Shown in pieces: positions 17,932-28,069 of a DNA stretch of 64,000 bases. Below the pieces are notes generated by a model, which did no database searches, was not told where the DNA came from, and saw only the letters and a program-made list of their open reading frames with translations. Each line of letters opens with the position of its first letter. Position 1 is the stretch's first letter. The stretch is from Nocardioides sp. Root1257 (GTDB lineage: Bacteria > Actinomycetota > Actinomycetes > Propionibacteriales > Nocardioidaceae), in assembly GCF_001425175.1 (NCBI RefSeq), contig NZ_LMDV01000008.1, positions 268,491 to 332,490 on the forward strand. Direction: 5' to 3'. A program made the position numbers and the translations under genes.

Positions 17932-18957
17932 GTGACGAGACGCGCGCTGATCACCGGGATCACCGGTCAGGACGGCTCCTACCTCGCTGAGTTCCTGCTC
18001 GACAAGGGCTACGTGGTCCATGGCCTGCGGCGACGGTCGTCGTCGTTCAACAGTGCCCGGATCGAGCACCTGTACCGCGACCCGCGGGACCCGGAGGCCC
18101 GGCTGTTCTTCCACTACGCCGACTTGACCGACGAGTCCCGCCTGATCCGGCTGCTGCGCCGCATCCAGCCCGACGAGATCTACAACCTGGCCGGGCAGTC
18201 CCACGTCGGTGTGAGCTTCGACGAGCCCGAGTACACCGGCGACACCGTCGGGCTAGGGGCCGTGCGCCTGCTCGAGGCGATCCGGACTGCCGAGCTCGAC
18301 TGCCGCTACTACCAGGCGTCCAGCTCGGCGATGTTCGGCAACGTGCCGGCACCGCAGAGCGAGGACACCGCCTTCCGACCAGCGTCGCCGTACGGCGCGG
18401 CGAAGGCTTACGCCCACTGGACGACCGCGACCTACCGGGAGGGCTACGGCATGTTCGCGGTCAGCGGGATCCTCTTCAACCACGAGTCGCCGCGGCGGGG
18501 CGAGACGTTCGTGACCCGCAAGGTCAGCCGGGCGGTGGCGCGCATCCAGGCCGGCCTCGCCGACTACCTCTACATGGGCAACCTCGACGGCGTGCGCGAC
18601 TGGGGCTACGCGCCGGAGTACGTCGAGGGGATGTGGCGGATGCTGCAGGCCGACGAGCCGCGCGACTACGTGCTCGCCACGGGCCGCAGCTACACCGTCC
18701 GCGACTTCGTCATTGCGGCGTTCGAGCACGCCGGGCTCGACTGGGAGAAGCACGTCCGCACGGATGAGCGCTACCTGCGGCCGACCGAACCCTCTGCGCT
18801 GATCGGTGATGCGGCCAAGGCCGAGCGCGAGCTCGGCTGGAAGGCGCAGATCTATGGCAAGCGGCTCGTGGAGATCATGGTCGACGCCGACGCCGCCGCA
18901 CTCGAGCACGAGGGGAATCCCTGGGTCGACCGACCTATGAGCTGGCCCCGTCCCTGA
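17932..18957 (+). CDS. GDP-mannose 4,6-dehydratase paralogue lacking catalytic Glu
   Basis: 341 residues, very similar to the gmd product at 8224-9267 along its length: [24 protein letters not shown] and SPYGAAK are all kept. However the catalytic glutamate is alanine: YQASSSAMFG, Ala133, codon GCG where the other copy has GAG. Tyr154 and Lys158 remain, and FYPRSPY has become FRPASPY. In E. coli Gmd this Glu135 serves in the dehydration step, so activity may be lost or changed. Reading frame is intact and codon use normal, so it is not an obvious pseudogene. Start could be GTG 17932, GTG 17929 or TTG 17926; the ribosome site is weak. Confidence 0.88.
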   Translation: MTRRALITGITGQDGSYLAEFLLDKGYVVHGLRRRSSSFNSARIEHLYRDPRDPEARLFFHYADLTDESRLIRLLRRIQPDEIYNLAGQSHVGVSFDEPEYTGDTVGLGAVRLLEAIRTAELDCRYYQASSSAMFGNVPAPQSEDTAFRPASPYGAAKAYAHWTTATYREGYGMFAVSGILFNHESPRRGETFVTRKVSRAVARIQAGLADYLYMGNLDGVRDWGYAPEYVEGMWRMLQADEPRDYVLATGRSYTVRDFVIAAFEHAGLDWEKHVRTDERYLRPTEPSALIGDAAKAERELGWKAQIYGKRLVEIMVDADAAALEHEGNPWVDRPMSWPRP

Positions 18958-18963
18958 GGTGTG

Positions 18964-20196
18964 TCAAGAAGGAACGCTCGCGACGGCCAACGTGCCCTCG
19001 CCCTCGAGGGAGATCGGCCCGTCGGCGTGCGGGACGAAGAGGGTCTGGCCCCGACGCATCTCGTGGCGCGCGTGCGCGCTGGTCACGGCGACCTCGCCAT
19101 CCAGGCAAAGCGCCGTACGCGGCCCCTCGGCCGGCAGCCGGTCGCCGGGCTCGCGCGCGACGGTGAGCTCGAACTCCGCGACCGGAGGCCGGTAGACCAG
19201 CGTGTTGGTGGTGAGCGCCTGCGGCTCCCACAGCGGCGCCGGCATCGGCGTGAAGTTGGCGATGTGCAGCAGCTCGTCGACGTCGACATGCTTCGGGGTC
19301 AGGCCGGCCCGTACGACGTTGTCGGATGCCGCCATGATCTCGACGCCGAACCCCGAGCTGTAGGCGTGCACGACGCCGGCGTCGAGGAACATCGCCTCGC
19401 CAGGCGAGAGCACGACGTGGTTGAGCAGCAGGGTGACCAGGACGCCGGGATCCGCCGGGTATTTCTTCGCGAGCGACGCGGTCTGGGCGAAGAGCCGTGT
19501 GCTCTCGCGCTCGACGCTAGCCCGGTCGAGGTACATCCGGCCCGGCGTACGAAACTTCTGGTGGCCGACTGCCTCGGCCGCTGAGGCCGCGGCGGCGATC
19601 TCGCCGACCAGCTGTTGGAGTTCGTCTCCGTGCTGCTCGAGGATCTCGCTGACCACGGTGTGCAGCGCCTGGAACGGCGGTGCGGTCTCGAGCTCCTTGG
19701 CGACGCGGTCGGCCCAGGGGTGCTCGAGGAGGCGCAGGATGCGGACGGTCTTCTCGACGTCGCGGAAGCCGGCCATGCCCTCGAACCGGGTGATCGCCAC
19801 GATCATCTCGGGCTTGTGGAAGCAGTCCTGGTAGCTGCGTTCGGTGGCACCGACGGGGATGCCGGCCTGGTTCTCGAGCTCGAAGCCCAGGGCGGCGCGC
19901 TGCGAGGTGGGGTGCACCTGGAGCGACAGCGGCTCGGCGGCGGCCAGCGCCTTCATGAGGTAGGGAAGCCGGGGGCCGAAGGTCTCACGCACCTGCTCGC
20001 CAAGCGCAGCGTCTTCGTGGTCGCGGATGTGGTCGTCGAGCCGCGTGCCGTTGTCCAGCACCGCGGGATCGCCTGGGTGGGCGCCGACCCACATCTCCGC
20101 CTGCGGGCGGCCGTCAGCAGGCGTGCCGAGGAAGCGGGGGATCAGGCTCGTCGATCCCCACGCGTAGTCACGCGTCACGCACGTCAGGTGCTCCAC
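18964..20196 (-). CDS. manA: mannose-6-phosphate isomerase, class I
   Basis: 410 residues; interconverts fructose-6-phosphate and mannose-6-phosphate, the entry to GDP-mannose and GDP-fucose. Zinc-site segments are visible: SLQVHPT, HKPEMI and FLDAGVVHAY. YAWGSTSLIPRFLG is the usual N-terminus. GTG 20196 is fixed by a TACGAT box six bases upstream (leaderless). Convergent with the second gmd gene, six bases apart. Confidence 0.93.
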   Translation of the reverse strand: MEHLTCVTRDYAWGSTSLIPRFLGTPADGRPQAEMWVGAHPGDPAVLDNGTRLDDHIRDHEDAALGEQVRETFGPRLPYLMKALAAAEPLSLQVHPTSQRAALGFELENQAGIPVGATERSYQDCFHKPEMIVAITRFEGMAGFRDVEKTVRILRLLEHPWADRVAKELETAPPFQALHTVVSEILEQHGDELQQLVGEIAAAASAAEAVGHQKFRTPGRMYLDRASVERESTRLFAQTASLAKKYPADPGVLVTLLLNHVVLSPGEAMFLDAGVVHAYSSGFGVEIMAASDNVVRAGLTPKHVDVDELLHIANFTPMPAPLWEPQALTTNTLVYRPPVAEFELTVAREPGDRLPAEGPRTALCLDGEVAVTSAHARHEMRRGQTLFVPHADGPISLEGEGTLAVASVPS

Positions 20197-20202
20197 ACAT
20201 CG

Positions 20203-20208
20203 ATCGTA
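20203..20208 (-). promoter_or_regulatory. leaderless promoter -10 of manA
   Basis: TACGAT on the minus strand, then six bases, then GTG 20196. It excludes the longer frame that begins at 20286. Confidence 0.6.
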
Positions 20209-20325
20209 GGACCGTCGGGCGCAGGGCCGCCGCGTTTGTGGGCGACTTGTTGACGACCTGTGGGGATGCCGTGCTTGCTGTTGCACGCGCGTAACTCTCA
20301 GATGTGGAAGGACTCACACTCCGCC

Positions 20326-20354
20326 TGCTTGCAAACTGCTAGCACCTGCAAGCA
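20326..20354. promoter_or_regulatory. triple TGCNNGCA operator upstream of XRE regulator
   Basis: Three 8-bp palindromes of form TGCNNGCA: TGCTTGCA (20326-20333), TGCTAGCA (20337-20344) and TGCAAGCA (20347-20354). Their starts are 11 and 10 bases apart, about one helical turn, so they face the same side of DNA. The array ends ten bases before ATG 20365. A partial match, TGCTTGCT, lies at 20272. Likely autoregulatory site of the XRE protein. Confidence 0.6.
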
Positions 20355-20364
20355 CAGTGGGGGC

Positions 20365-20742
20365 ATGGCAATGGGCAAGGTCGGCAACGCCGTCGAGACC
20401 CTCGGCGACTACCTCAAGGAGCAGCGCGTCAGCGCACAGCTCTCCTTGCGGCAGCTCGCCGAGCAGGCCGGCGTGTCCAACCCCTACCTGAGCCAGATCG
20501 AGCGCGGACTGCGCCGGCCATCCGCACAGGTCCTGCAGCAGCTCGCCAAGGCACTGCGCATCTCCGCCGAGCAGCTGTACGTGCGTGCGGGGATCGTCAG
20601 TCCCGAGGCGGGCGTCGGCGGCTCCGTCGAGCTCGCGATCCTCGGCGACTCCGCGCTCACCGAAAGACAGAAGCAGTCACTGCTCGACGTCTACACGTCG
20701 TTCCTCGCCCTCAACGGGACGACGACCCAACCGAAGGAGTAG
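20365..20742 (+). CDS. XRE-family helix-turn-helix regulator (Rv0474-like)
   Basis: 125 residues. A Cro/CI-type helix-turn-helix spans about residues 12-70: LGDYLKEQR, LSLRQLAEQAGVSNPYLSQIERGLRRPSAQVLQQLAKALRIS. A short C-terminal tail probably mediates dimerisation. ATG 20365 follows GTGGGGGC. The order regulator, HbhA-like protein, DUF2516 protein matches Rv0474-Rv0475-Rv0476 of M. tuberculosis. The triple palindrome just upstream suggests it controls itself and the next gene, four bases downstream. Confidence 0.88.
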   Translation: MAMGKVGNAVETLGDYLKEQRVSAQLSLRQLAEQAGVSNPYLSQIERGLRRPSAQVLQQLAKALRISAEQLYVRAGIVSPEAGVGGSVELAILGDSALTERQKQSLLDVYTSFLALNGTTTQPKE

Positions 20743-20746
20743 CACC

Positions 20747-21403
20747 ATGGCGAAGTTCGCCCTGCCCACCCTTGACCTGCCCGCCGAGGCCACCCGCCCG
20801 CTGTACGCCGCTGCCGGCGCCACCGATCTCGTCGTCGGCTACGTCCGCGACGCGTACGCCGACCTGCAGAAGCAGCTCGCCGACGTCCAGAAGGACGTGC
20901 AGACCCGCATCTCGTCCTTCGAGTTCGAGCCGAAGGCCCTGCGCGACCAGGCCGTCACCGTCCTGGCCACCCAGATCGACGCGCTGTCGAAGGACGCCAA
21001 GTCGAGCCGCGAGGCCATCGAGAAGCGCGTGGCCGAGCTCCAGGCCGAGGCCGCAGGCCTCCCGGCGACCGTGACGGCGACGTACGCCGACCTCGCCAAG
21101 CGAGGCGAGGTCCTGGTCGGCCGGATCCGCACCCAGGAGTCGACGAAGGCCACCGCCACTGCGGCCAAGACCACGACGGCCAAGGCCAAGACGACCCAGA
21201 CGCAGGCCACCAAGGCCGCGAAGAAGACGTCGACGACGGCCAAGAAGTCGACGAAGTCGACCGCGAAGAAGGCCACCTCGACGGCGAAGAAGACCTCGAC
21301 CGCGCCGAAGAGCAGCGCCAAGGCGACCACCACCGCGGCGAAGAAGACCGCGACGGCTGCTGCCGCCGCGACGACCGACGCCGCTGCCAAGGTCGGCGAC
21401 TGA
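20747..21403 (+). CDS. heparin-binding hemagglutinin (HbhA)-like protein
   Basis: 218 residues. An N-terminal coiled-coil part (about residues 15-125) is followed by a long Lys/Ala/Thr-rich tail with repeated AKKTSTTAKKS-type units, like mycobacterial HbhA and histone-H1-like tails. In mycobacteria the Lys-rich tail binds sulfated glycosaminoglycans and the protein is surface exposed or lipid-droplet bound; here the role is inferred. No signal peptide. ATG 20747 lies after AAGGAG and four bases from the regulator stop. A strong terminator follows. Confidence 0.85.
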   Translation: MAKFALPTLDLPAEATRPLYAAAGATDLVVGYVRDAYADLQKQLADVQKDVQTRISSFEFEPKALRDQAVTVLATQIDALSKDAKSSREAIEKRVAELQAEAAGLPATVTATYADLAKRGEVLVGRIRTQESTKATATAAKTTTAKAKTTQTQATKAAKKTSTTAKKSTKSTAKKATSTAKKTSTAPKSSAKATTTAAKKTATAAAAATTDAAAKVGD

Positions 21404-21418
21404 TCGATCGCTCCACTG

Positions 21419-21453
21419 CGAAGGCCGGCGACCCTGGAGGTCGCCGGCCTTCG
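21419..21453 (+). terminator. strong terminator after HbhA-like gene
   Basis: 15-bp perfect stem (CGAAGGCCGGCGACC at 21419-21433 with its complement at 21439-21453) and a five-base loop CTGGA. It separates the regulator operon from the DUF2516 gene. Confidence 0.8.
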
Positions 21454-21467
21454 TGCGTGATGTGGTG

Positions 21468-21501
21468 TCGACGCAGGACTTCGTCCTTCCTCGACCATCG
21501 G
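21468..21501. repeat. partial dispersed repeat
   Basis: Contains GCAGGACTTCGTCCTTCC and CTCGACCATCGG, the same core as the full copy at 33727-33762. The GGTTTCGAGA half is missing. Confidence 0.55.
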
Positions 21502-21507
21502 TCCCCG

Positions 21508-21513
21508 TAGGCT
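21508..21513 (+). promoter_or_regulatory. leaderless promoter -10 of DUF2516 gene
   Basis: TAGGCT, seven bases, then GTG 21521. Confidence 0.55.
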
Positions 21514-21520
21514 GTGCCGC

Positions 21521-21811
21521 GTGATGACGGTCCTCAACCTCGAGTACGGCTTCATGACGATCGTGGCGCTCGTGCTGCTCGTCGTGAAGATCTTCGCGTT
21601 CGTGAACTCGCTGCTCTGGTCGTCCGAGTCCTACACGGCGGCCGGCAAGCTGACCAAGCCGGCGTGGACGATCATCCTCGGCCTGGGCGCCGTCGTGCAG
21701 TTCGTCTTCCCGGGTGTCATCAATCTCCTCAACCTGGCCTTCACGATCGCGGCGTTCGTCTACCTCGCGGACGTGCGGCCGGCGCTCGCGAGTCTCACCC
21801 GTCGGCGCTGA
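21521..21811 (+). CDS. DUF2516 family small membrane protein
   Basis: 96 residues with three membrane segments (about residues 10-28, 48-65, 68-85) and the conserved NSLLWSSESYTAAGKLTKPAW loop. Orthologue of Rv0476 by order and sequence type; function unknown. The start is GTG 21521 by the leaderless box; ATG 21524 is an alternative. Its end overlaps the convergent rmlCD gene by 17 bases. Confidence 0.85.
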   Translation: MMTVLNLEYGFMTIVALVLLVVKIFAFVNSLLWSSESYTAAGKLTKPAWTIILGLGAVVQFVFPGVINLLNLAFTIAAFVYLADVRPALASLTRRR

Positions 21812-23182
21812 GGTACCGCTCCAGCGCCACCGTGGCGTCCTCCGGGACGAACCCGGTCGCCTCGATCTTGGCCAGGCTCATCGCGCTGTTGAGCGGGCGC
21901 GGTGAGGCCTCGGGCTTGTCGGCGAAGTACTCCGCGGTGGTCGTCGAGGCCACGTCGGCCTCGTCGCGACCAGAGAGCCGGAAGATCGTCCGAGTGATCT
22001 CGGCCCAGGACATCACCGGGCCGCCGTTGCTGAGGTTGTAGGTGCCGTGTGCGGCACCGGTGTCGACCAGGTGCCGGGTGGCACGCGAGAGCTCGGTCGT
22101 GAAGGTCAGCCGTCCGACCTGGTCGGACACCACGCTGGGGGAGACACCGTTGTCGGCGAGCCGCTTCATGGTGCGCACGAAGTTGTTGCCCTCACCGATC
22201 ACCCAGGAGGTGCGGAGCAGGTAGTGCTTCGAGGAGGTCCCGACCGCGATGTCGCCGGCGGCCTTGGTCTGGGCGTAGACGCCCAGTGGGGACAGCGGCT
22301 CGTCCTCGGTGTGCTCGTCGGCGGTGCCGTCGAAGACGTACTCCGACGAGTAGTGGACCAGTGTGAAGCCGTGCTCGCGGGAGAGCCCCGCCAGGGTCGC
22401 GGGTGCGCCGGCGTTCGCCGCCCACGCCGTACGGCGCCCCTCGGGCGTCTCGGCCGCGTCGACGGCCGTGTAGGCCGCGGCGTTGAGCACGAGCGCGTAC
22501 TCGTGCCACGGCCAGGCGGCGACAGCCTCGGCGTCGGTGACGTCCAGCTCGTCCAGATCGACCAGGTCCGAGCCCGGGAAGTCGACCTGCAGCGCGCGGC
22601 CGAGCTGGCCGCGGCAGCCGATGATCAGCGTCTTCTTCGGCTGCATCCGCTCCGCAGCGTCGAGCGACGGGTTGTTGAGGTCCTTCTCCGAGATCTCCGC
22701 CTCGTCGAGCGGGATCGGCCACGGGATGGCCGCGGTGGCGTCGGCCAGGTCGAGCGCCGGGTAGGGCGTCGCCGGGCGCCAGTGCTCGTTGACCAGGTAG
22801 GAGTAGGTGACGCCGTCCTCGAGCGTCTGGTAGCTGTTGCCGACGCCTCGTGGCACGAAGACCGCGGTGGCCGGGTCGAGCTCGACGGTGTAGACGGCGC
22901 CGAACGTGTCGCCCTCACGCATGTCGACCCAGGCGCCGAAGGCGCGGCCGTTGGCGACGGAGACGAACTTGTCCCACGGCTCGGTGTGGATGCCGCGCGT
23001 GGTGCCGCGCTTGGCGTTGAAGGACATGTTGTTCTGCACCGGGCCGAAGTCCGGAAGGCCGAGCGCGACCATCTTCTCGCGCTGCCAGTTCTCCTTGAAC
23101 CAGCCGCGGGCGTCCTCGCGCAGGTCGAGCCGGAGGACGACCAGGCCGGGGATCGGGGTCGTCTCGAGGGCGGGGAGCGACA

Positions 23183-23183
<1 letters not shown>
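21795..23183 (-). CDS. rmlCD: bifunctional dTDP-4-dehydrorhamnose 3,5-epimerase / reductase (RmlC-RmlD fusion)
   Basis: 462 residues. The first ~165 are RmlC-like: cupin with RGIHTEPWDKF containing the catalytic His. The usual GFAHGF motif is replaced by GVGNSYQ. Residues from about 180 are RmlD: LIIGCRGQLGRAL, NAAAYTAVDAAE, SSEYVFDG and YAQTK (Tyr-x3-Lys). Together they turn dTDP-4-keto-6-deoxyglucose into dTDP-L-rhamnose. ATG 23183 overlaps the rmlB stop by one base (TGATG). The fusion ensures equal amounts of the two last enzymes. Confidence 0.93.
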
Positions 23184-25091
<1,908 letters not shown>

Positions 25092-25106
25092 ACGTCGAAG
25101 GGCCGG

Positions 25107-26573
25107 TCAGTAGGCGCCGCGCGACCCGAAGACGGCGCCCAGTGTGCGAGCAAGGATCGACAGGTCCTGGAGCATCGACCAGTTGTCGACGTAGTAGAGG
25201 TCGAGGCGGACCGCCTCGGCCCAGGAGAGGTCCGAGCGGCCGGAGACCTGCCACAGTCCGGTCATCCCGGGGCGGACCCGGAGGCGACGGAGCACGTCGG
25301 CCTCGTAGCTGGCTACCTCGCGAGGCAGGGGCGGACGGGGGCCGACCAGGCTCATCTCGCCGCGCCACACGTTGAAGAGCTGGGGCAGCTCGTCGATGGA
25401 GTAGCGGCGCAGCCACTTGCCGGGGCCGGTGATGCGCGGGTCGTCGGCCATCTTGAAGAGGCCGGCCTCGTGCCCGGTCTGGGCGTACAGCTCGGCGAGC
25501 CGGGCCTCGGCGTCGACGACCATGGTGCGGAACTTCAGGCAGCCGAACTGCTCGCCGTCGCGGCCGGTGCGGGTCTGCTTGAAGAAGACCGGGCCGCGGT
25601 CGGCGACCTTGACCCGCAGGGCGGCGTACGCCATCAGCGGGGCGAAGGCGACGATCAGGAGCGACGAGCCGACCACGTCGAAGAGCCGCTTGCCCCAGCG
25701 GGCCGCGTCGGTCGCACGCGGCGGGTCGATGTGCATCAGGGGCAGCCCGCCGACCGGGCGCACCTTGATGCGCTCGCCCGAGACGTCGGTGACGCTCGGG
25801 GCGACGACGACCTGCACGTCGGCCTTCTCGAGGTCCCAGACGATCCGGCGCAGCTGGCCGGCCGAGGTGAGCGCGCCGCCGGCGAAGAAGACGAGGTCGG
25901 CGTCGGACGCCGTGATCACCGAGGTCGCCTGCTCGCAGGCGCCGATGATCGGGATGCCGGAGGCCGTCTGCTCGCGCAGGTCGCTGGCGGGCACCAGGGC
26001 GCCGGAGACGTGGTAGCCGAGCCAGGACTCGCGGTGCAGCACGGCGGCGATCTCGTCGACGTGGCTGGGGGACCCGGCGATCAGGACGCGGTACTGCAGC
26101 TTGCCCTGCCGCCGCGCCCGGTGGACGGCCTGGCGCAGCACCCAGCGGCCGACGAGCAGTGCCGGGATGCCCAGGCCGAAGGCGAGCAGGAAGAAGCCGC
26201 GCGAGAGCTGGAACTTGGCGAGGTAGCAGCCGACCCCGAGCAGGCCGGCGGTCACGATGCTGGCGTTGAAGACCCGCTTGTACTCATCCGTGCCGGCGCC
26301 GAAGACGTCGTCGCGGTAGCCGCCGAAGGTCGCGATCACCAGCAGCCAGGCGAGCAGGATCAGGGGGCCGACGACCTGGGCGGCGTCCGTGACGTCCGCC
26401 GAGCTGTCGAAGAAGTCGAGGCGCTGGCGGCCGAGGACGGCGAGCACGAAGACGCCGGTCATGATCGCCAGGTCGAGGATCAGGGCGGAGACCGGCAGGT
26501 AGCGGAGTGCGCGACTAGGAGGTCCGAGTGTCCTCGTCCTCTTGACCGAAAGAAGCGTCATACCAGTCCCCAT
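25107..26573 (-). CDS. WbaP/exopolysaccharide-type initiating phosphoglycosyltransferase
   Basis: 488 residues. Four N-terminal membrane segments (to about residue 150) precede a Rossmann-like CoA-binding domain with YRVLIAGSPSHVDEI. The catalytic bacterial sugar transferase domain has KRLFDVVGSSLLIVAFAPLM, GPVFFKQTRTGRDGEQFGCLKFRTM, RRYSIDELPQLFNV and SLVGPRPPLPREV. It transfers a sugar-1-phosphate to undecaprenyl phosphate, the first step of the repeat unit. ATG 26573 or ATG 26561 (after GGGGA) may be the start. Ends 16 bases from convergent rmlA. Confidence 0.93.
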   Translation of the reverse strand: MGTGMTLLSVKRTRTLGPPSRALRYLPVSALILDLAIMTGVFVLAVLGRQRLDFFDSSADVTDAAQVVGPLILLAWLLVIATFGGYRDDVFGAGTDEYKRVFNASIVTAGLLGVGCYLAKFQLSRGFFLLAFGLGIPALLVGRWVLRQAVHRARRQGKLQYRVLIAGSPSHVDEIAAVLHRESWLGYHVSGALVPASDLREQTASGIPIIGACEQATSVITASDADLVFFAGGALTSAGQLRRIVWDLEKADVQVVVAPSVTDVSGERIKVRPVGGLPLMHIDPPRATDAARWGKRLFDVVGSSLLIVAFAPLMAYAALRVKVADRGPVFFKQTRTGRDGEQFGCLKFRTMVVDAEARLAELYAQTGHEAGLFKMADDPRITGPGKWLRRYSIDELPQLFNVWRGEMSLVGPRPPLPREVASYEADVLRRLRVRPGMTGLWQVSGRSDLSWAEAVRLDLYYVDNWSMLQDLSILARTLGAVFGSRGAY

Positions 26574-26800
26574 GCCGTACCCCGAGTCGAGTGGTGTCGC
26601 ACCCGGAGCCCCCCGTGATCCACCAGGCTGAACTCTGCCTGATGGAGCGCTCATGCGCAGCCGATTGACCAAACGGTAGGACGCGTTTGTTACGTCCGAA
26701 GCAAGGACGTGCGTCCGTGGGATTTCTGACGCGCATCTCCCGGATGACTTGGCTGGTTCGGAGTGGTTTATGGGGTCGTGATGGTGGTCACAATGCGTGC

Positions 26801-26953
26801 ATGACCCTCGTGCTGGTGGTCCTTCTCGGGGCCGCGCTGTGGTTCCTGGCCCCCCTGCCGTTCGCGGTCGCCGTCGGACGATCGTTCCGGGCGAGCGAGG
26901 ACGAGGCGGCGGTCCAGGAGATCGTCCGCGACTACGACGCCTCGAGCGTGTGA
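26801..26953 (+). CDS. small hypothetical membrane protein
   Basis: 50 residues: one hydrophobic segment (about 3-26, LVLVVLLGAALWFLAPLPFAVAV), then an acidic tail (SEDEAAVQEIVRDYD). ATG 26801 has no clear ribosome site; CACAAT lies six bases before it, a weak leaderless-type box. Not recognised. Could be chance, but composition is protein-like. Confidence 0.45.
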   Translation: MTLVLVVLLGAALWFLAPLPFAVAVGRSFRASEDEAAVQEIVRDYDASSV

Positions 26954-27093
26954 TCCTCGACCCCGACGCTGTGCTCGAAGAGCGGCCAGGCGCGGGAGTC
27001 CTCCGGGTGCAGGTCCATCGACGCGCACCACTCCTCGAACGGGGTGGACAGCGACTCCGCGTCGCCACTGCCGGCTGAGAACACCAGGATCAT
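26932..27093 (-). CDS. small hypothetical protein
   Basis: 53 residues from ATG 27093: starts MILVFSAGSGDAESLSTPFE and is rich in Trp, Phe and acidic residues, unlike the Arg/Pro-rich shadow frames nearby. Overlaps the convergent 50-residue frame by 22 bases. No family recognised and no strong ribosome site, so only moderate support. Confidence 0.45.
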   Translation of the reverse strand: MILVFSAGSGDAESLSTPFEEWCASMDLHPEDSRAWPLFEHSVGVEDHTLEAS

Positions 27094-27195
27094 GCTTGTG
27101 TCATCGGCGTCTCGCCGGCGCACTTGAGCCTTCGCCTATCAGGAACTCTTTGCAACCGATCGGTTGACAGCGGCCAGAGGCCGTGCGACGGTTGT

Positions 27196-27211
27196 TCAAC
27201 TTGTTGGTTGA
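27196..27211. promoter_or_regulatory. candidate ArsR operator
   Basis: TCAAC-N6-GTTGA inverted repeat ends 16 bases before the GTG of the ArsR gene. It has the spacing of ArsR-type half-sites and overlaps the expected promoter, so autoregulation is likely. Confidence 0.45.
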
Positions 27212-27227
27212 GCACGCAGGAGGCGTC

Positions 27228-27584
27228 GTGACGGACCAGCTCTCCCGGGCGTTCCAGGCCCTGGCCGACCCGACGCGACGCGATCTCGTCGCGCGGCTGG
27301 CGGCCGACGGCGACGCCAGCGTGGGCGACCTCGCTGCGCCGTACGACGTGACCGTGCAGGCCGTCTCCAAGCACCTCAAGGTGCTCGAGGAGGCGGGACT
27401 GGTGAGCCGCAGCCGGGACGCGCAGCGCCGGCCGGTGCACCTCGAGGCGGAGGTGCTGGACCTGATGACGAAGTGGATCGAGCGCTACCGGCAGCAGGCG
27501 GAGGAGCGGTTCGGCCGCCTCGACGCCGTGCTGGCCGCGATGGACGAGGACGAGACCGAGAGCGACGAGGGAGCAGCATCATGA
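27228..27584 (+). CDS. ArsR-family winged-helix regulator
   Basis: 118 residues. Typical ArsR/SmtB fold: LSRAFQALADPTRRDLVARL, then ASVGDLAAPYDVTVQAVSKHLKVLEEAGLVSRSRDAQRRPVHL. No metal-binding Cys pair, so it belongs to the non-metal group that usually sits with an SRPBCC gene. GTG 27228 lies four bases after GCAGGAGG. Its stop overlaps the SRPBCC start (ATGA). Confidence 0.92.
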   Translation: MTDQLSRAFQALADPTRRDLVARLAADGDASVGDLAAPYDVTVQAVSKHLKVLEEAGLVSRSRDAQRRPVHLEAEVLDLMTKWIERYRQQAEERFGRLDAVLAAMDEDETESDEGAAS

Positions 27585-28069
27585 GGACGCAGAACCAGAC
27601 ACAGATCGAGGCGGTGCCGGACCTGCCGGCGGTCCGCCTGGTCCGAGAGTTCGAGGCACCGCCGGAGCGGGTGTTCCGGGCCTACGTGGAGCCGGAGCTC
27701 TTCGCGCAGTGGTGCGGGCCGCGCAGCATCGACACCCGCATCGACGTGTGGGACGCCCGCAGCGGCGGCGAGTGGCGCTACACCGCCAGCCGCGCCAGCG
27801 ACGACTTCGAGATGGCCTTCTGGGGCTCCTTCCACGAGGTCCGGCCCGCGGAGCGGATCGTGCAGACCTGGGCCTTCGAGGGTGCGCCCGACGGCGTCAG
27901 CCTCGAGACCGTGACCTTCGAGGCGCTGGACGGAGGGCGCTGCCGCGTGGTCGCCCGGTCGCTCGTCGAGTCGATGGAGGTGCGCGACCAGATGCTGCGC
28001 AGCGGGATGGAGACCGGGGTGCGCGAGGGCTTCGAGAAGCTCGACGAGCTGCTGGAGGAGGGCCGGTGA
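27581..28069 (+). CDS. SRPBCC/AHSA1-domain protein
   Basis: 162 residues of the START-like/Aha1 C-terminal family: LVREFEAPPERVFRAYVEPELFAQWCGPR, GGEWRYTASRA, FWGSFHEVRPAERIVQTWAFEG and a terminal SGMETGVREGFEKLDELL. Such proteins bind small hydrophobic molecules in a central cavity; the ligand is unknown. Coupled by four-base overlaps to the ArsR gene before (ATGA) and the next gene (GTGA). Confidence 0.9.
   Translation: MRTQNQTQIEAVPDLPAVRLVREFEAPPERVFRAYVEPELFAQWCGPRSIDTRIDVWDARSGGEWRYTASRASDDFEMAFWGSFHEVRPAERIVQTWAFEGAPDGVSLETVTFEALDGGRCRVVARSLVESMEVRDQMLRSGMETGVREGFEKLDELLEEGR

Noticed and set aside
21160..21390. Lys/Ala/Thr repeats in the HbhA-like tail as a tandem DNA repeat
   Set aside because: The repeat is in the protein sequence (AKK/TTAKK units); DNA units are irregular, so it is annotated within the gene only.
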